From: Aegilops tauschii subsp. strangulata | Taxonomy: Eukaryota > Streptophyta > Magnoliopsida > Poales > Poaceae | Length of the DNA: 64,000 bases | NCBI RefSeq assembly: GCF_002575655.3 | Contig: NC_053037.3 | Location: 322,365,294-322,429,293 of the forward strand | Direction of reading: 5' to 3' | Part shown: one piece after another, positions 55,959 through 64,000 of the stretch | How the letters are laid out: the number at the start of each line of letters is the position of its first letter | How positions within the stretch are numbered: position 1 is the first letter of the stretch | Notes under the pieces: generated by a model | What the model was told of the DNA's origin: nothing | Databases searched by the model: none | The model's input: the letters and a program-made list of their open reading frames with translations, nothing else | Position numbers and translations under genes: made by a program

Positions 55959-56249
55959 CACTTGGGGGCTTGGTCGTATCCGAACCATAGCTACACCTCT
56001 TGATTGGCGAAATACCACAGCATCACTTGGGGGCTTGGTCGTATCCGAACCATAGCTACGCCTCTTGATCGACGTAATGCCACAGCATCACTTGGGGGCT
56101 TGGTCGAACCCGAACCATAGCTACGCCTCTTGATCGGCGTAATGCCACATCATCACTTGGGGGCTTGGTCGAACCCGAACCATAGCTACGCCTCTTGATC
56201 GGCGTAATGCCACAGCATCACTTGGGGGCTTGGTCCAACCCGAACCATA
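55959..56249 (+). repeat. 65-bp tandem array (4.5 units)
   Basis: Units start at 55959, 56024, 56089, 56154 and 56219 with CACTTGGGGGCTTGGTC, then CGAACCATAGCTACGCCTC. The last unit is cut by CACTA copy B. Each unit contains a polypurine-type tract. Confidence 0.9.
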
Positions 56250-56490
56250 CACTACAAAAAAAATACACTTCCGTGATGATACGTGTTTGTCACAGTAGGT
56301 CGCGTTTTTTGTCATGCATGTACATCCATGACGGTTTTACGACAGAATCAAGATAGTCATACCTGTGCTGTCGTAGAAGTGTTCCATGACATTACCAAAA
56401 TTATCATCACGGAAGTGTCCACTTCCATCACGATAAATCGCGCGTCACAGAAGTGCTTTCGTCAAGGGTGACCGACACGTGGCATCCACC
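56250..56490. repeat. Terminal and subterminal TnpA-type repeats of CACTA copy B
   Basis: A 13-14 base terminal motif plus inverted and direct copies of a short word: ACTTCCGTGATGA (56268), GTAGAAGTGTTCC (56374), TCACGGAAGTGTCC (56407), CACTTCCATCACG (56421) and TCACAGAAGTGC (56445). Clusters of one short motif in both orientations within 200 bases of the end are where the TnpA protein binds in En/Spm elements. Confidence 0.75.
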
Positions 56491-56639
56491 GTAACGGAAC
56501 GCCGTTAAGCTATCGGGTCAGATTTTGGATCCGATAACCCGTTAACAGCCCTGACCAATGGGAAATTTCCACATGTAAAATTCTGATTGGCTGAAGGGAA
56601 CACCTGTCAGCTCGTCAGTGGGCCAGATGTCACCCGTCC

Positions 56640-57640
56640 ATTGGAGGAGACATGCCTATGATACGTCGACACGTGGCTGGGCCCAATAGAGGCCCATATA
56701 GGTTAAAAAGGCCGGCCCAGTCAAAGGCCCATAGAACTTAATCAGGTACTAGTGGGCCAGCCCAATAACGGCCTGCTTAATAAAGGCCCATTTACGGCCC
56801 GAAGCCAGATCTGGCCCGTTAATTGTTCGCCCAATATTTGGGCCCATTTACGGCCCGAAGCCAGATCTGGCGCGTTAATTGTTCGCCCAATATTTGGGCC
56901 CATTTGTGGCCCGAAGCCAGATCTGGCCCGTTAATTGTTCGCTGAATATTTGGGCCCAACTACAGCCCAGTGACTTTCGGCCTGTTAGAGGCCTGATGTA
57001 GACATGGGCCCATTTCAGCCTGGTGTGACTTTCGGCCTGGGAATGGCCCGTGCTGCCCATGGGCCATATATGGTCCGATGGGACATCGGGCCCACTAATG
57101 GCCCGTGCTAAAGGTGGCAACAGTTAAGCCCAACGTGACTTTGGGCCTGTTAAAGGCCTGTCGCGTAATTCGGCCCGTTGATGCCTGTGCTAAGCTTTTG
57201 GCCTCTTAAAGGCCCATGATATCAGTGGGCCAACTAAGGCCCGAGATATGTTTCGGCCTGGTAACGGCCCGTGAGCTAACTGGGGCCAAAACGGCCCGGT
57301 CTATATTTCGGCCTGCTGAAGGCCCGTTGACGACTAGTGAAAATTGAGGCCCAACATGCATTTTGGCCTGCTAAAGGCCCGTGGTTTCATCTCGGCCGTA
57401 ATAGGCCAGTACAATATTCAGCCTGTTAATGGCCCAATGCTACCTGGGCCAAACTAAGCGCTGGGTCGACAAAAGGCCCAACTAAAATATAGGCCGGTGT
57501 AAGTTTGGGCCTGGCGCAATGTGTGAAGGCCCCAATCATTCGGGCCCAAGAAATACGCAGGCCGGCCCAATTGTGGGCCGCTAAAAACCTGGCCCGTTAG
57601 AGTCGAATGTTTCGGTCCGGTCAACTACATCTGATTTTTT
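56640..57640. repeat. GGCCC/TGGGCC-rich subterminal array of CACTA copy B
   Basis: One kilobase in which TGGGCC, GGCCCA or GGCCCG recurs about every 20 bases. It contains three clean 56-bp units at 56785, 56841 and 56897 (GGCCCATTTACGGCCCGAAG, then CCAGATCTGGCCCGTTAATT). The short frame at 56752-56934 is a product of this periodicity. Confidence 0.85.
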
Positions 57641-57899
57641 TTCAGATAGCGAATGATGGCAGTAACTAGTAGGAATTAAGAACAAACCTACTCTATACAA
57701 TAAAGAAATTACGGCATAGTAACTAAGAATAAACCTACACTATACAATAAAGGATTTAAGGTATATTACATCCACTGGGCATCGAAGTTCGCCACCAGTG
57801 ATCATAAAGCGCAACGAAGAAGCAGATTACAAAAACTGGGCACCATTGCAGCGTAACAAAATAATACTGAACCGAGACCACTTCCAAGACAGTTCAAGA

Positions 57900-60889
57900 A
57901 AGGTTAGCCTTGCGGGGGAACTGCTCGCAAGCTGCTGAGCAAGGCTGTGAGACCGGCCTAGCATGTCGGTCATAGCTTCTAGGTGTAGCTGTTTAGCGAT
58001 GAGGTTCTCATTGGTGTTCTCCGCAATCTTTCTTAGAGATAGGACTTCAAGTCAAAGTTGAGTTGCAGAATGCCTTTCTACTAGAACTTGGGACTGAAGA
58101 AGTCGAACTGATTCGGACAACGAATTCTGTGAGCTTGTCTGACTGTTAGTCTCAAGTAACTTGAACACTGCATCAAGACAAGACTTTGGGGCTGTCTTGC
58201 TATCTTCAAGATGTTTTGCCTTCTTTGCTGCAATATATGTTGGGTTTGTCTCACAGCCTTCAGCAGACTTGTGCATGCCATCAGGCATATCACCCTGAAA
58301 GAAAGCAGAGAGATGACAGGTTTTGCACGTGTATAAACAAAGATGATAACTGTTCTGTCAATTCTATCCAATTTCAAATTAGAAAATAAAGAGTAAGTTC
58401 AAAATATCAATAGCATAATTTGGCATTGTTCATAATGTGGGGAGCTTCACCACACTACTGGATTACCATGTCAACATAACAAGCATAGATGAAGGGCAAA
58501 GAAAATCATTGTATCTATTTTGGATAATGTGCATGGCATGTTGTTCATATCATCAGCCACATCAGTAAGATAAAACAGGAGATGACAAGGTGCAAACGTG
58601 GGCTGCTTCACCACACACTGGATTATAGATCCACAAAAACAAGCATACATATAGGGAGTATTAAGTAATGTGCATGGTATGAATAAGGAATGTGGTTTTA
58701 CAAGTAAAACTTAGAACTTACGGTTCTTACGAACATGCATTTTGGTAGAAACAGCAAACTAAACAGCAGTAAACGATAGGGAGTATGAGAAAATTAAACA
58801 GCAGTTGAGGATAAAGGCTTTAGAAGGACTGACTTACATTAACAGTTAACAACAGCTTTATAATGCCCTTCCCCATGTCAAGGGAAGGATAACTCAAGAA
58901 TTTTAGCACAGAATCTTCTTCATAAGCATTGCCTGTACTCTACATTTTGTAGAGATTAATTATAGATATGATAATACTGGAAGGGTTAGAGGATAATGAA
59001 GATAAGATGCAGATTGATGCTACATAATCAACTACCAATCCCTGGAAGTACAAGCGTTACAGGACAAAATGTACTGACAAGAGAAATGGGCTACACTTTT
59101 GCACTGGCATTGTCTGTGTATTCTACTTGTTGGTAAGATTAAATATAGATCTGATCTTTTTTAGTAAATGGTGGGCGAGGGAGATAAGATGCAGAATGCT
59201 ACAAAATGAACCAATCCCTCTTCCCATAATACAAGAGTGTTTTGAACACTGGTGTACTGTACAAAACGTTCTTATATTATGGGACGGAGGGAGTAGTTGT
59301 TAATGTAAGTACAGTGATAGACCACGTTCAGTCCTTACAAGAGGACTGCAGAGCTAAACCTCTTCAAAAGCATTGGGTTGATTCTAAATTTATGTAAGAG
59401 TCCATACGGATCTTATAATGTCCACCAAATGGATGATTACGAGGCTAACATGTGCAGTGATGCTACATAATCAAACAACTATGAAAGTAAGTATGGTCAT
59501 ACAGGGCAAGAGGTACTCACAAGAGCAATGCAGTGTGCAGTATAGTTGCGAGATTCTGTGGTCCCTTGAGAACGAATGTTCTTCTGCTAACAGTTTTCGT
59601 ACAAGTGAGATATTAAGGCAAATGCAGAAATGTAGTTCAAATTGTGATGTGATATCATAGACAGTACCTTACGCTGCAGCCGAGACCAATGTGTAACAAG
59701 ATTATTCCAGTCACCGTCGGATAAATGTAGCACCGGAGACTTTACAGAAATTTCGTTCAGAGGCTTGCCATCGAAGTGCGCTTGCCACAGGTAGGAACGA
59801 TACTTCATCAACGAGTGCTTGAAAAGCGCAACCAACCCTTGCTCGTCATCACAATCCAGTTTGCTCCTCGCCTATTTAAAAGAATGAAATCTTGTGTCTT
59901 CTGTCAGCAGAAACATATGCAGTAATGACCATGAATAACATTAGTACATTACTTACGCGTAAGTTGCGGAGGAAGACTGGAAATTGTTCTATGTCTGCGG
60001 TATAATCTTTCCATGAAGGAAAGATGCGCACAAAGTTCCTGACAACAACATAAGCTTCGTCTTCTAAACTGGGAATAAATGGAACATGGGTCCTATTTGC
60101 TGCAATTGGGGCTCTCTCTGGTTCGAAAAGGGATTTGGCAACTGGATTTGGTGTACTCTTTGTTGGAATTGGGGTTTTGCGTCGTACAGCTGGTGCTATG
60201 TCAACTGGCATAATCATACTGTTTGCTGCAGTTGGGGTCTGCTGAGTTGGGGCATCAGAAATGACTAGTGTAGTAGGGCTAGAGTCTGCTAGAGTTGGGG
60301 TATTTTGTGGGTCAGGTGATATTGCAACTACACCTAATGGGCTATTTGATTTATCAGGTGCCACTACCTTTTCCAAATACTTTGCTTGTGCTCCTCCACG
60401 ATCAGCAATCGCCCTCTTCCTTTTGAACGTCTGATACACAAGAACAGTATTTGAATGGATAAATATGGTATGATGACAGATGGAATATGTACTGAAAATG
60501 GATAGGCGGGGCGTATTCACATACACGATGTGTAAACTAAGCTAATGGCAGTTCAACAAAGTAGAAGCAATGCAAAGCATCAGTTGCAAGATATGTGTGA
60601 GCAATGTAACCTTGGAAAGTTAGAGCAAGTACCTTGATGGGTGAATAAGATAGGGCATCTTCCTCTGACTCCTCCACTAGGGAGCTACATTGACTTAGGT
60701 CTCCCTCTAGCTCAGAATCACTGTTAGGATCATATTCTGAGCATGAATCTGTAGGTGGAGAGCGTTTGCATTGCATTGCATCCAGACTTGATTTCAGTCC
60801 CTTAATGCCAAGTTTGATAGCCATGGCATTGTTCTGCTTTATTCTTTTCATGCGCGCAAGCTCATAATCATTATGATGCTGTTCAGAAT
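57900..60889 (-). CDS. TnpA-like / Ptta-En-Spm plant transposase-related gene (copy B)
   Basis: Multi-exon gene on the minus strand. Exon 60889-60633 (ARMKRIKQNNAMAIKLGIKG, then SPPTDSCSEYDPNSDSELE) ends aag/GTACTT. Exon 60430-59957 starts TFKRKRAIAD, has a proline/threonine-rich middle with PTxANS repeats and ends FLRNLR/GTAAGT. Exon 59871-59668 (SLMKYRSYLWQAHFDGKPLN, then KSPVLHLSDGDWNNLVTHW) ends cgtaag/GTACTG. The last exon from 58294 (GDMPDGMHKSAEGCETNPTY, then a Gln/Ser/Leu helix) meets TGA near 58052; similarity resumes in another frame to about 57900 (HSLAQQLASSSPARL). Middle exons between 59668 and 58294 are not resolved; 58850-58930 has a conserved EEDSV piece. The HFDGK...KSPV block is that of CACTA proteins that bind subterminal repeats. 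Exons are in phase 0 where seen. The initiation exon is uncertain. Confidence 0.65.
59215..59293. mobile_element. Short Stowaway MITE inside CACTA copy B
   Basis: About 79 bp: CCCTCTTCCCATAATACAAG and inverse CTTATATTATGGGACGGAGG, followed by TA. It lies in an intron of the TnpA-like gene. Confidence 0.8.
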
Positions 60890-62350
60890 CTGAGATTCAT
60901 GAAAACATAAAAAGTAGTCAGATTATCTATGGAATGCATTGCGGATTCAACTCGGAGAGTGTCTCCCTATAAACCCCTGCATATGCAAAGTTCACCTCCC
61001 CAACCGTGCTGACCAGACCACACACAGAAATACAAACCCCTTATGTCTCTATAACAGGCAGGCACACATTTCAAAACTGAAGTAGGAACATTAGAATCAT
61101 ATGAAATTCGTATTTGAACAAATAAACTAAGCAATTATGAGTGGCGTAATGTTTAGCTTCAAGGGTGGAGTGTTGGTAGTGCGACACAAAGCAACTAGGC
61201 AGATTGTATTCCATGTAAAAGATCGAAACCTATGTAAAAGCTGGTAATGACACTTTCTTTCTATACAATGCAGTGTTCGTTACCCACACATGATGGAAGA
61301 GATCACATAGGGAAATACTATTCACTCATGTCTACGGTTCCAGTATTTAGAAACAGGGTGGTCCACCCTAAAAGAATATTGACAACAAATATGACAAGGC
61401 AAGCATAGATGTAGTGAATCAATCATTTACTTGTGAGCTTACTAGGACAAGTATGCAGAATTGTAACTGCAGTAAGAGACCGTCCAAAATCTGAATGAAG
61501 AAGTTTGTCTAGCACTTATTGTTTGCAACTAATCGACGTGAATAATTGGATATTATATCGAATGAGTAAGAAAGACAAGTAAAATTGTCAACAAACCTGG
61601 CTTGCAGTAGTAATCTGGGTCAATGTCACTACGACCAACAATCCAAAATGACTAGTTTCTGTTCCGAGGGCCGGAATTTTGAAAACCCTGTGAACTTTAG
61701 AGGTACTAAAGATTACCGAAATACATCTGAACCATTAAGTGTAGGTAGCACTGAGCACACAACAAACCCTAATGACAGTCCTGCCTAATGAGTAATGAAT
61801 CAATTAGAAAATGGGTGATGAGGAGTGGCTGCTGAGTGTTGAGGACGTATCTCAGGATAAATCGGGTTGGCTTGGTGGGTGCTGCACGCCTGAGCCCTGA
61901 ACGGACTGGGAAGGTAGGCACGGCGGCGCGCCCGGGCAGCGGTGACGCTGTTGGGCGAGCGGCTCCTGGCCTCCTGTTAGTCCGGCGTCTCCTCCTAGAG
62001 TCATGCCATCCGGGGACGGCAAGTCACCGGTGAGGCAGGCGGCTGGGGCCGAGTAGAGATCGGAAGCGCGCAACAGAACAGAGGGGAATTGGGGCCTGGG
62101 ACGACCCAAAATCCCAGGGTGGGCCGGCCCACCGTGGGCACCCTGTAGAGATACACACCTGAGCGGCGAACATGCATTTTCGAAACTAATTTAGGAACAT
62201 TTAGCTGACCAATTAAACAACTCTGTTTTAATAATATCAGATTCGTATTTGAACAACTAAGCTTGTTTAGCTTGATGGGTGGAGCAATGTTATTATGACA
62301 CGAAGCACGTATTCTGATCGTATAGTGATCATAAAAGGGGGAAACTCTAA
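60890..62350. other. Interior of CACTA copy B upstream of the TnpA-like exons
   Basis: AT-rich with remnants similar to 8.9-10.1 kb of copy A (GACACAAAGCA-CTA, GAATATCAGATTC). The GC-rich block at 61850-62150 has no equivalent in copy A. No gene is recognised. Confidence 0.5.
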
Positions 62351-62354
62351 GCAT

Positions 62355-62435
62355 ATTTTTTTTTTAGCAAAAGAGGGTTTCCCCTCCGATTTCTATTAAA
62401 GAAACCACCACGGAACCAACATGATCAATTAAACC
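62355..62435 (-). mobile_element. Short retroposon-like insertion
   Basis: About 80 bp present in copy B and absent from copy A, starting with a T run (62355-62365, a poly-A tail on the minus strand) and flanked by CTAAGCAT on both sides (62347-62354 and 62436-62443). It contains GCAAAAGAGGGTTTCCCCTC. This could be the 3' end of a LINE or SINE. Confidence 0.5.
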
Positions 62436-62586
62436 CTAAGCATGATCAATTAAACCGTATTATGGCTGTGCCATGGCAGATTTGAAGCTGCAAACCGGAG
62501 AAATGATATTTAGCATCCATTGTTTGCTTCGAACTAAGAACCAAATTCTAAGAGCTGAAAAGAAAGTAGAGTAACCAAGTTAAGAT

Positions 62587-62985
62587 CTATTTTCTGGTTG
62601 AGATCAAAAAGTTGAGGAGATATGAAGTACCACCTCTCTTGCGGCGCCGTGTAGGCATCGGGGGTGCGATGGCTGTCGGTGGCGTTGAAGCAGATATGCG
62701 ACGGTAGACGGGTGCATCGGGGGATAAGTCCTGTTGCGGTGGAAGAGAAGGTCGTGTGAGCGGCCCCGGCAAAGAGGACGACGGCGCCGATGAAGCGAGA
62801 GGACGCGATGCAAGGCTATTGGTCCGTCGCCGTGGATGAGAAAAGTCCATCTCTAGCAGTGGACGACGCGGTCTTGGTAGGCGCTCCGGCATGGTGGAGG
62901 ACGGTGGCGATGGATGTGGTGGAGGACGGCGGCGATGGATGGGGTGGCGGACGGAGGCTAGTGTGGGGATGGGGTGTTCTAGCGC
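62587..62985 (-). other. Candidate 5' exon or leader of the CACTA gene (copy B)
   Basis: A basic, proline-rich minus-strand frame (PERLPRPRRPLLEMDFSHPR, then LASRPLASSAPSS) matching 10627-10947 of copy A. 62986-64000 continues to match copy A (10960-11755), including TTGGCGCCCA...GTGTATGAATGGGG repeats, with no gene I can identify. Confidence 0.4.
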
Positions 62986-64000
62986 GGACGGTGTATGAAT
63001 GGGAAAATGGAGGGAGAGGTACGGGGAACCATGTTTTTGGGACACGCCTATCTGAAATATGGGAAAGTTACGAACTTAGCCCCCGTTTAAAATTTGGACG
63101 TCTCGTCGGTTGGGGATCGGACGGTAATCTCGCATCTCACCAATATTTGCCCAGAGCGATTTCGGGCGAGGAGAGGGTGGTTGGCGCCCATGGTTGGCGC
63201 CCACGGTGTATGAATGGGGCTGACAGGTAGGGCGGTTGTGTCACGTCTGAGTGAAGTTACAAACCTGCCCCTATTGAAAATATTTGCCTACATCGATTTC
63301 GGCCGAATTGAGTTTGTTTTGCCGCCCACCGTGTATGAATGGGGAATGGAGGGAGAAACAGAGGTCTTTCGGACGAGCTTGAATCAAATGAGTTTTGCCG
63401 CCCATGTTTGACGCCCACCGTGTCGGAATGGGCTCAGAGGCGGTCGTGTCACGTCTAATTGAAGTTACTAACCTATCCCTATTTAGAGCAGTGGAAATCG
63501 GGCCGATGGATTGTCCGTGTAATGGGTAGACAGTAATTTCCATCTCCCAAACACTTGGCTTCGGGCAGCCGACGTGGGAGTGGACATTTTGCTGCTTCTT
63601 TCGAATTTTGGGACAATAAGCATCCACGTTTACTCTGGCAACTAAATTCGAATCCATTTTGTATTCCTATATGAATCTTTATAAATCATTCTATGTGTTT
63701 TTATATATCTTCAAAAGGACGACAAAGATGCATTCCACTGTCATATATGAATATGGTTTACAAATGCTGATACTCAAATTCAGAAACTAGAATCCAGTTT
63801 AAAGTGAATTCGAATATTTGGAACACTTCATGTCCAACTCAAATGTCACACGCAGCATAATGTGTACTCCCATTTAGATATGTACACAAGCGATGTATCA
63901 AGATTCAAATACCGAGTCAATCAACCAAGAATGTATAGAACTAACAGACATATAAACACTTATAGAGTATATGGATCAATAATATCAATTAACATACATA

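Larger units (their letters stand above)
52937..56249 (+). mobile_element. Remnant of a Tat-like LTR retrotransposon internal domain
   Basis: Begins with TGGCGCCCATTGTGGGGC (52937-52954), the primer-site form common in Tat-lineage gypsy elements, and ends with repeated CACTTGGGGGCTTGGTC purine tracts as found before the 3' LTR. No gag-pol is recognised in between, so it is non-autonomous or eroded. Apparent ORFs at 53.4-54.0 kb are GC-rich and overlap on both strands. The right end is cut by CACTA copy B at 56250. The LTRs are not delimited. Confidence 0.5.
56250..64000. mobile_element. CACTA transposon copy B (left end intact, right end outside the window)
   Basis: Begins exactly with CACTACAAAAAAAA at 56250, directly after ..CGAACCATA of the 65-bp array (possible 3-bp TSD ATA). 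It has a terminal block with TnpA-type repeats, a GGCCC-rich array (56640-57640), an AT-rich intron-bearing minus-strand gene and GC-rich distal sequence. It is collinear with copy A and less decayed. No TnpD/TnpB-type transposase is in view, but more could lie beyond 64000. Confidence 0.85.

Noticed and set aside
55959..56249. Regular 65-bp repeats considered as a CRISPR-like array
   Set aside because: There are no variable spacers between conserved repeats. It is a plain tandem array within a plant retrotransposon.

Overview
This window reads as intergenic DNA from a large, repeat-rich grass genome, most likely a Triticeae species (wheat, Aegilops or barley type). The grounds are nested LTR retrotransposons with Athila-type tRNA-Asp primer sites, CACTA transposons with CACTACAAAA ends, Thalos-like Stowaway MITEs, and scattered degraded single-copy genes. 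Family names (Sabrina-like, WHAM-like, Thalos-like, Tat-like) come from memory and were not checked against a repeat database.

Layout, left to right. 1-4723: minus-strand non-autonomous Athila-type element, cut by the window edge; its 5' LTR is at 3151-4723 and it carries a 469-codon ORF of unknown function. It is inserted in a CACTA element (copy A, from 4724 to about 12.7 kb) with a GGCCC-rich subterminal array and a decayed TnpA-like gene on the minus strand. 12697-13133: a palindromic repeat. 14697-23852: a DEDDy 3'-5' exonuclease pseudogene on the minus strand, split by a solo LTR (15011-23438, TSD ATCGA), which is itself split by a short-cored retrotransposon with 2.7 kb LTRs (15776-22472, TSD AATAT). 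25687-43868: a gene-like ORF of about 241 codons with a TATA box and a good start context, split in frame by a Sabrina-like element (25812-43262, TSD CCGCA/CCACA). That element's 3' LTR is split by a complete Athila-lineage gag-pol element (32316-42449, TSD GGAAT).

Right part. 43.9-48.3 kb: several Stowaway-type MITEs, a SINA-like pseudogene on the minus strand, and a second copy of the palindromic repeat. 49018-50371: an F-box/DUF295-like gene with an in-frame stop. 51.8-52.4 kb: two direct copies of a GC-rich segment. 52.9-56.25 kb: remnant of a Tat-like retrotransposon ending in a 65-bp tandem array. 56250-64000: CACTA copy B, with an intact left terminus, the same GGCCC-rich array and a better preserved TnpA-like gene on the minus strand.

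Nothing here is an operon or a cellular pathway. The coherent systems are the transposons, and target-site duplications give their insertion order. The points most worth following up are two genes split by nested insertions, a GC-rich hairpin shared by unrelated LTRs and by an internal promoter-like site, homologous unknown ORFs in the non-autonomous elements, and palindromic elements whose ends look like Helitron 3' termini.
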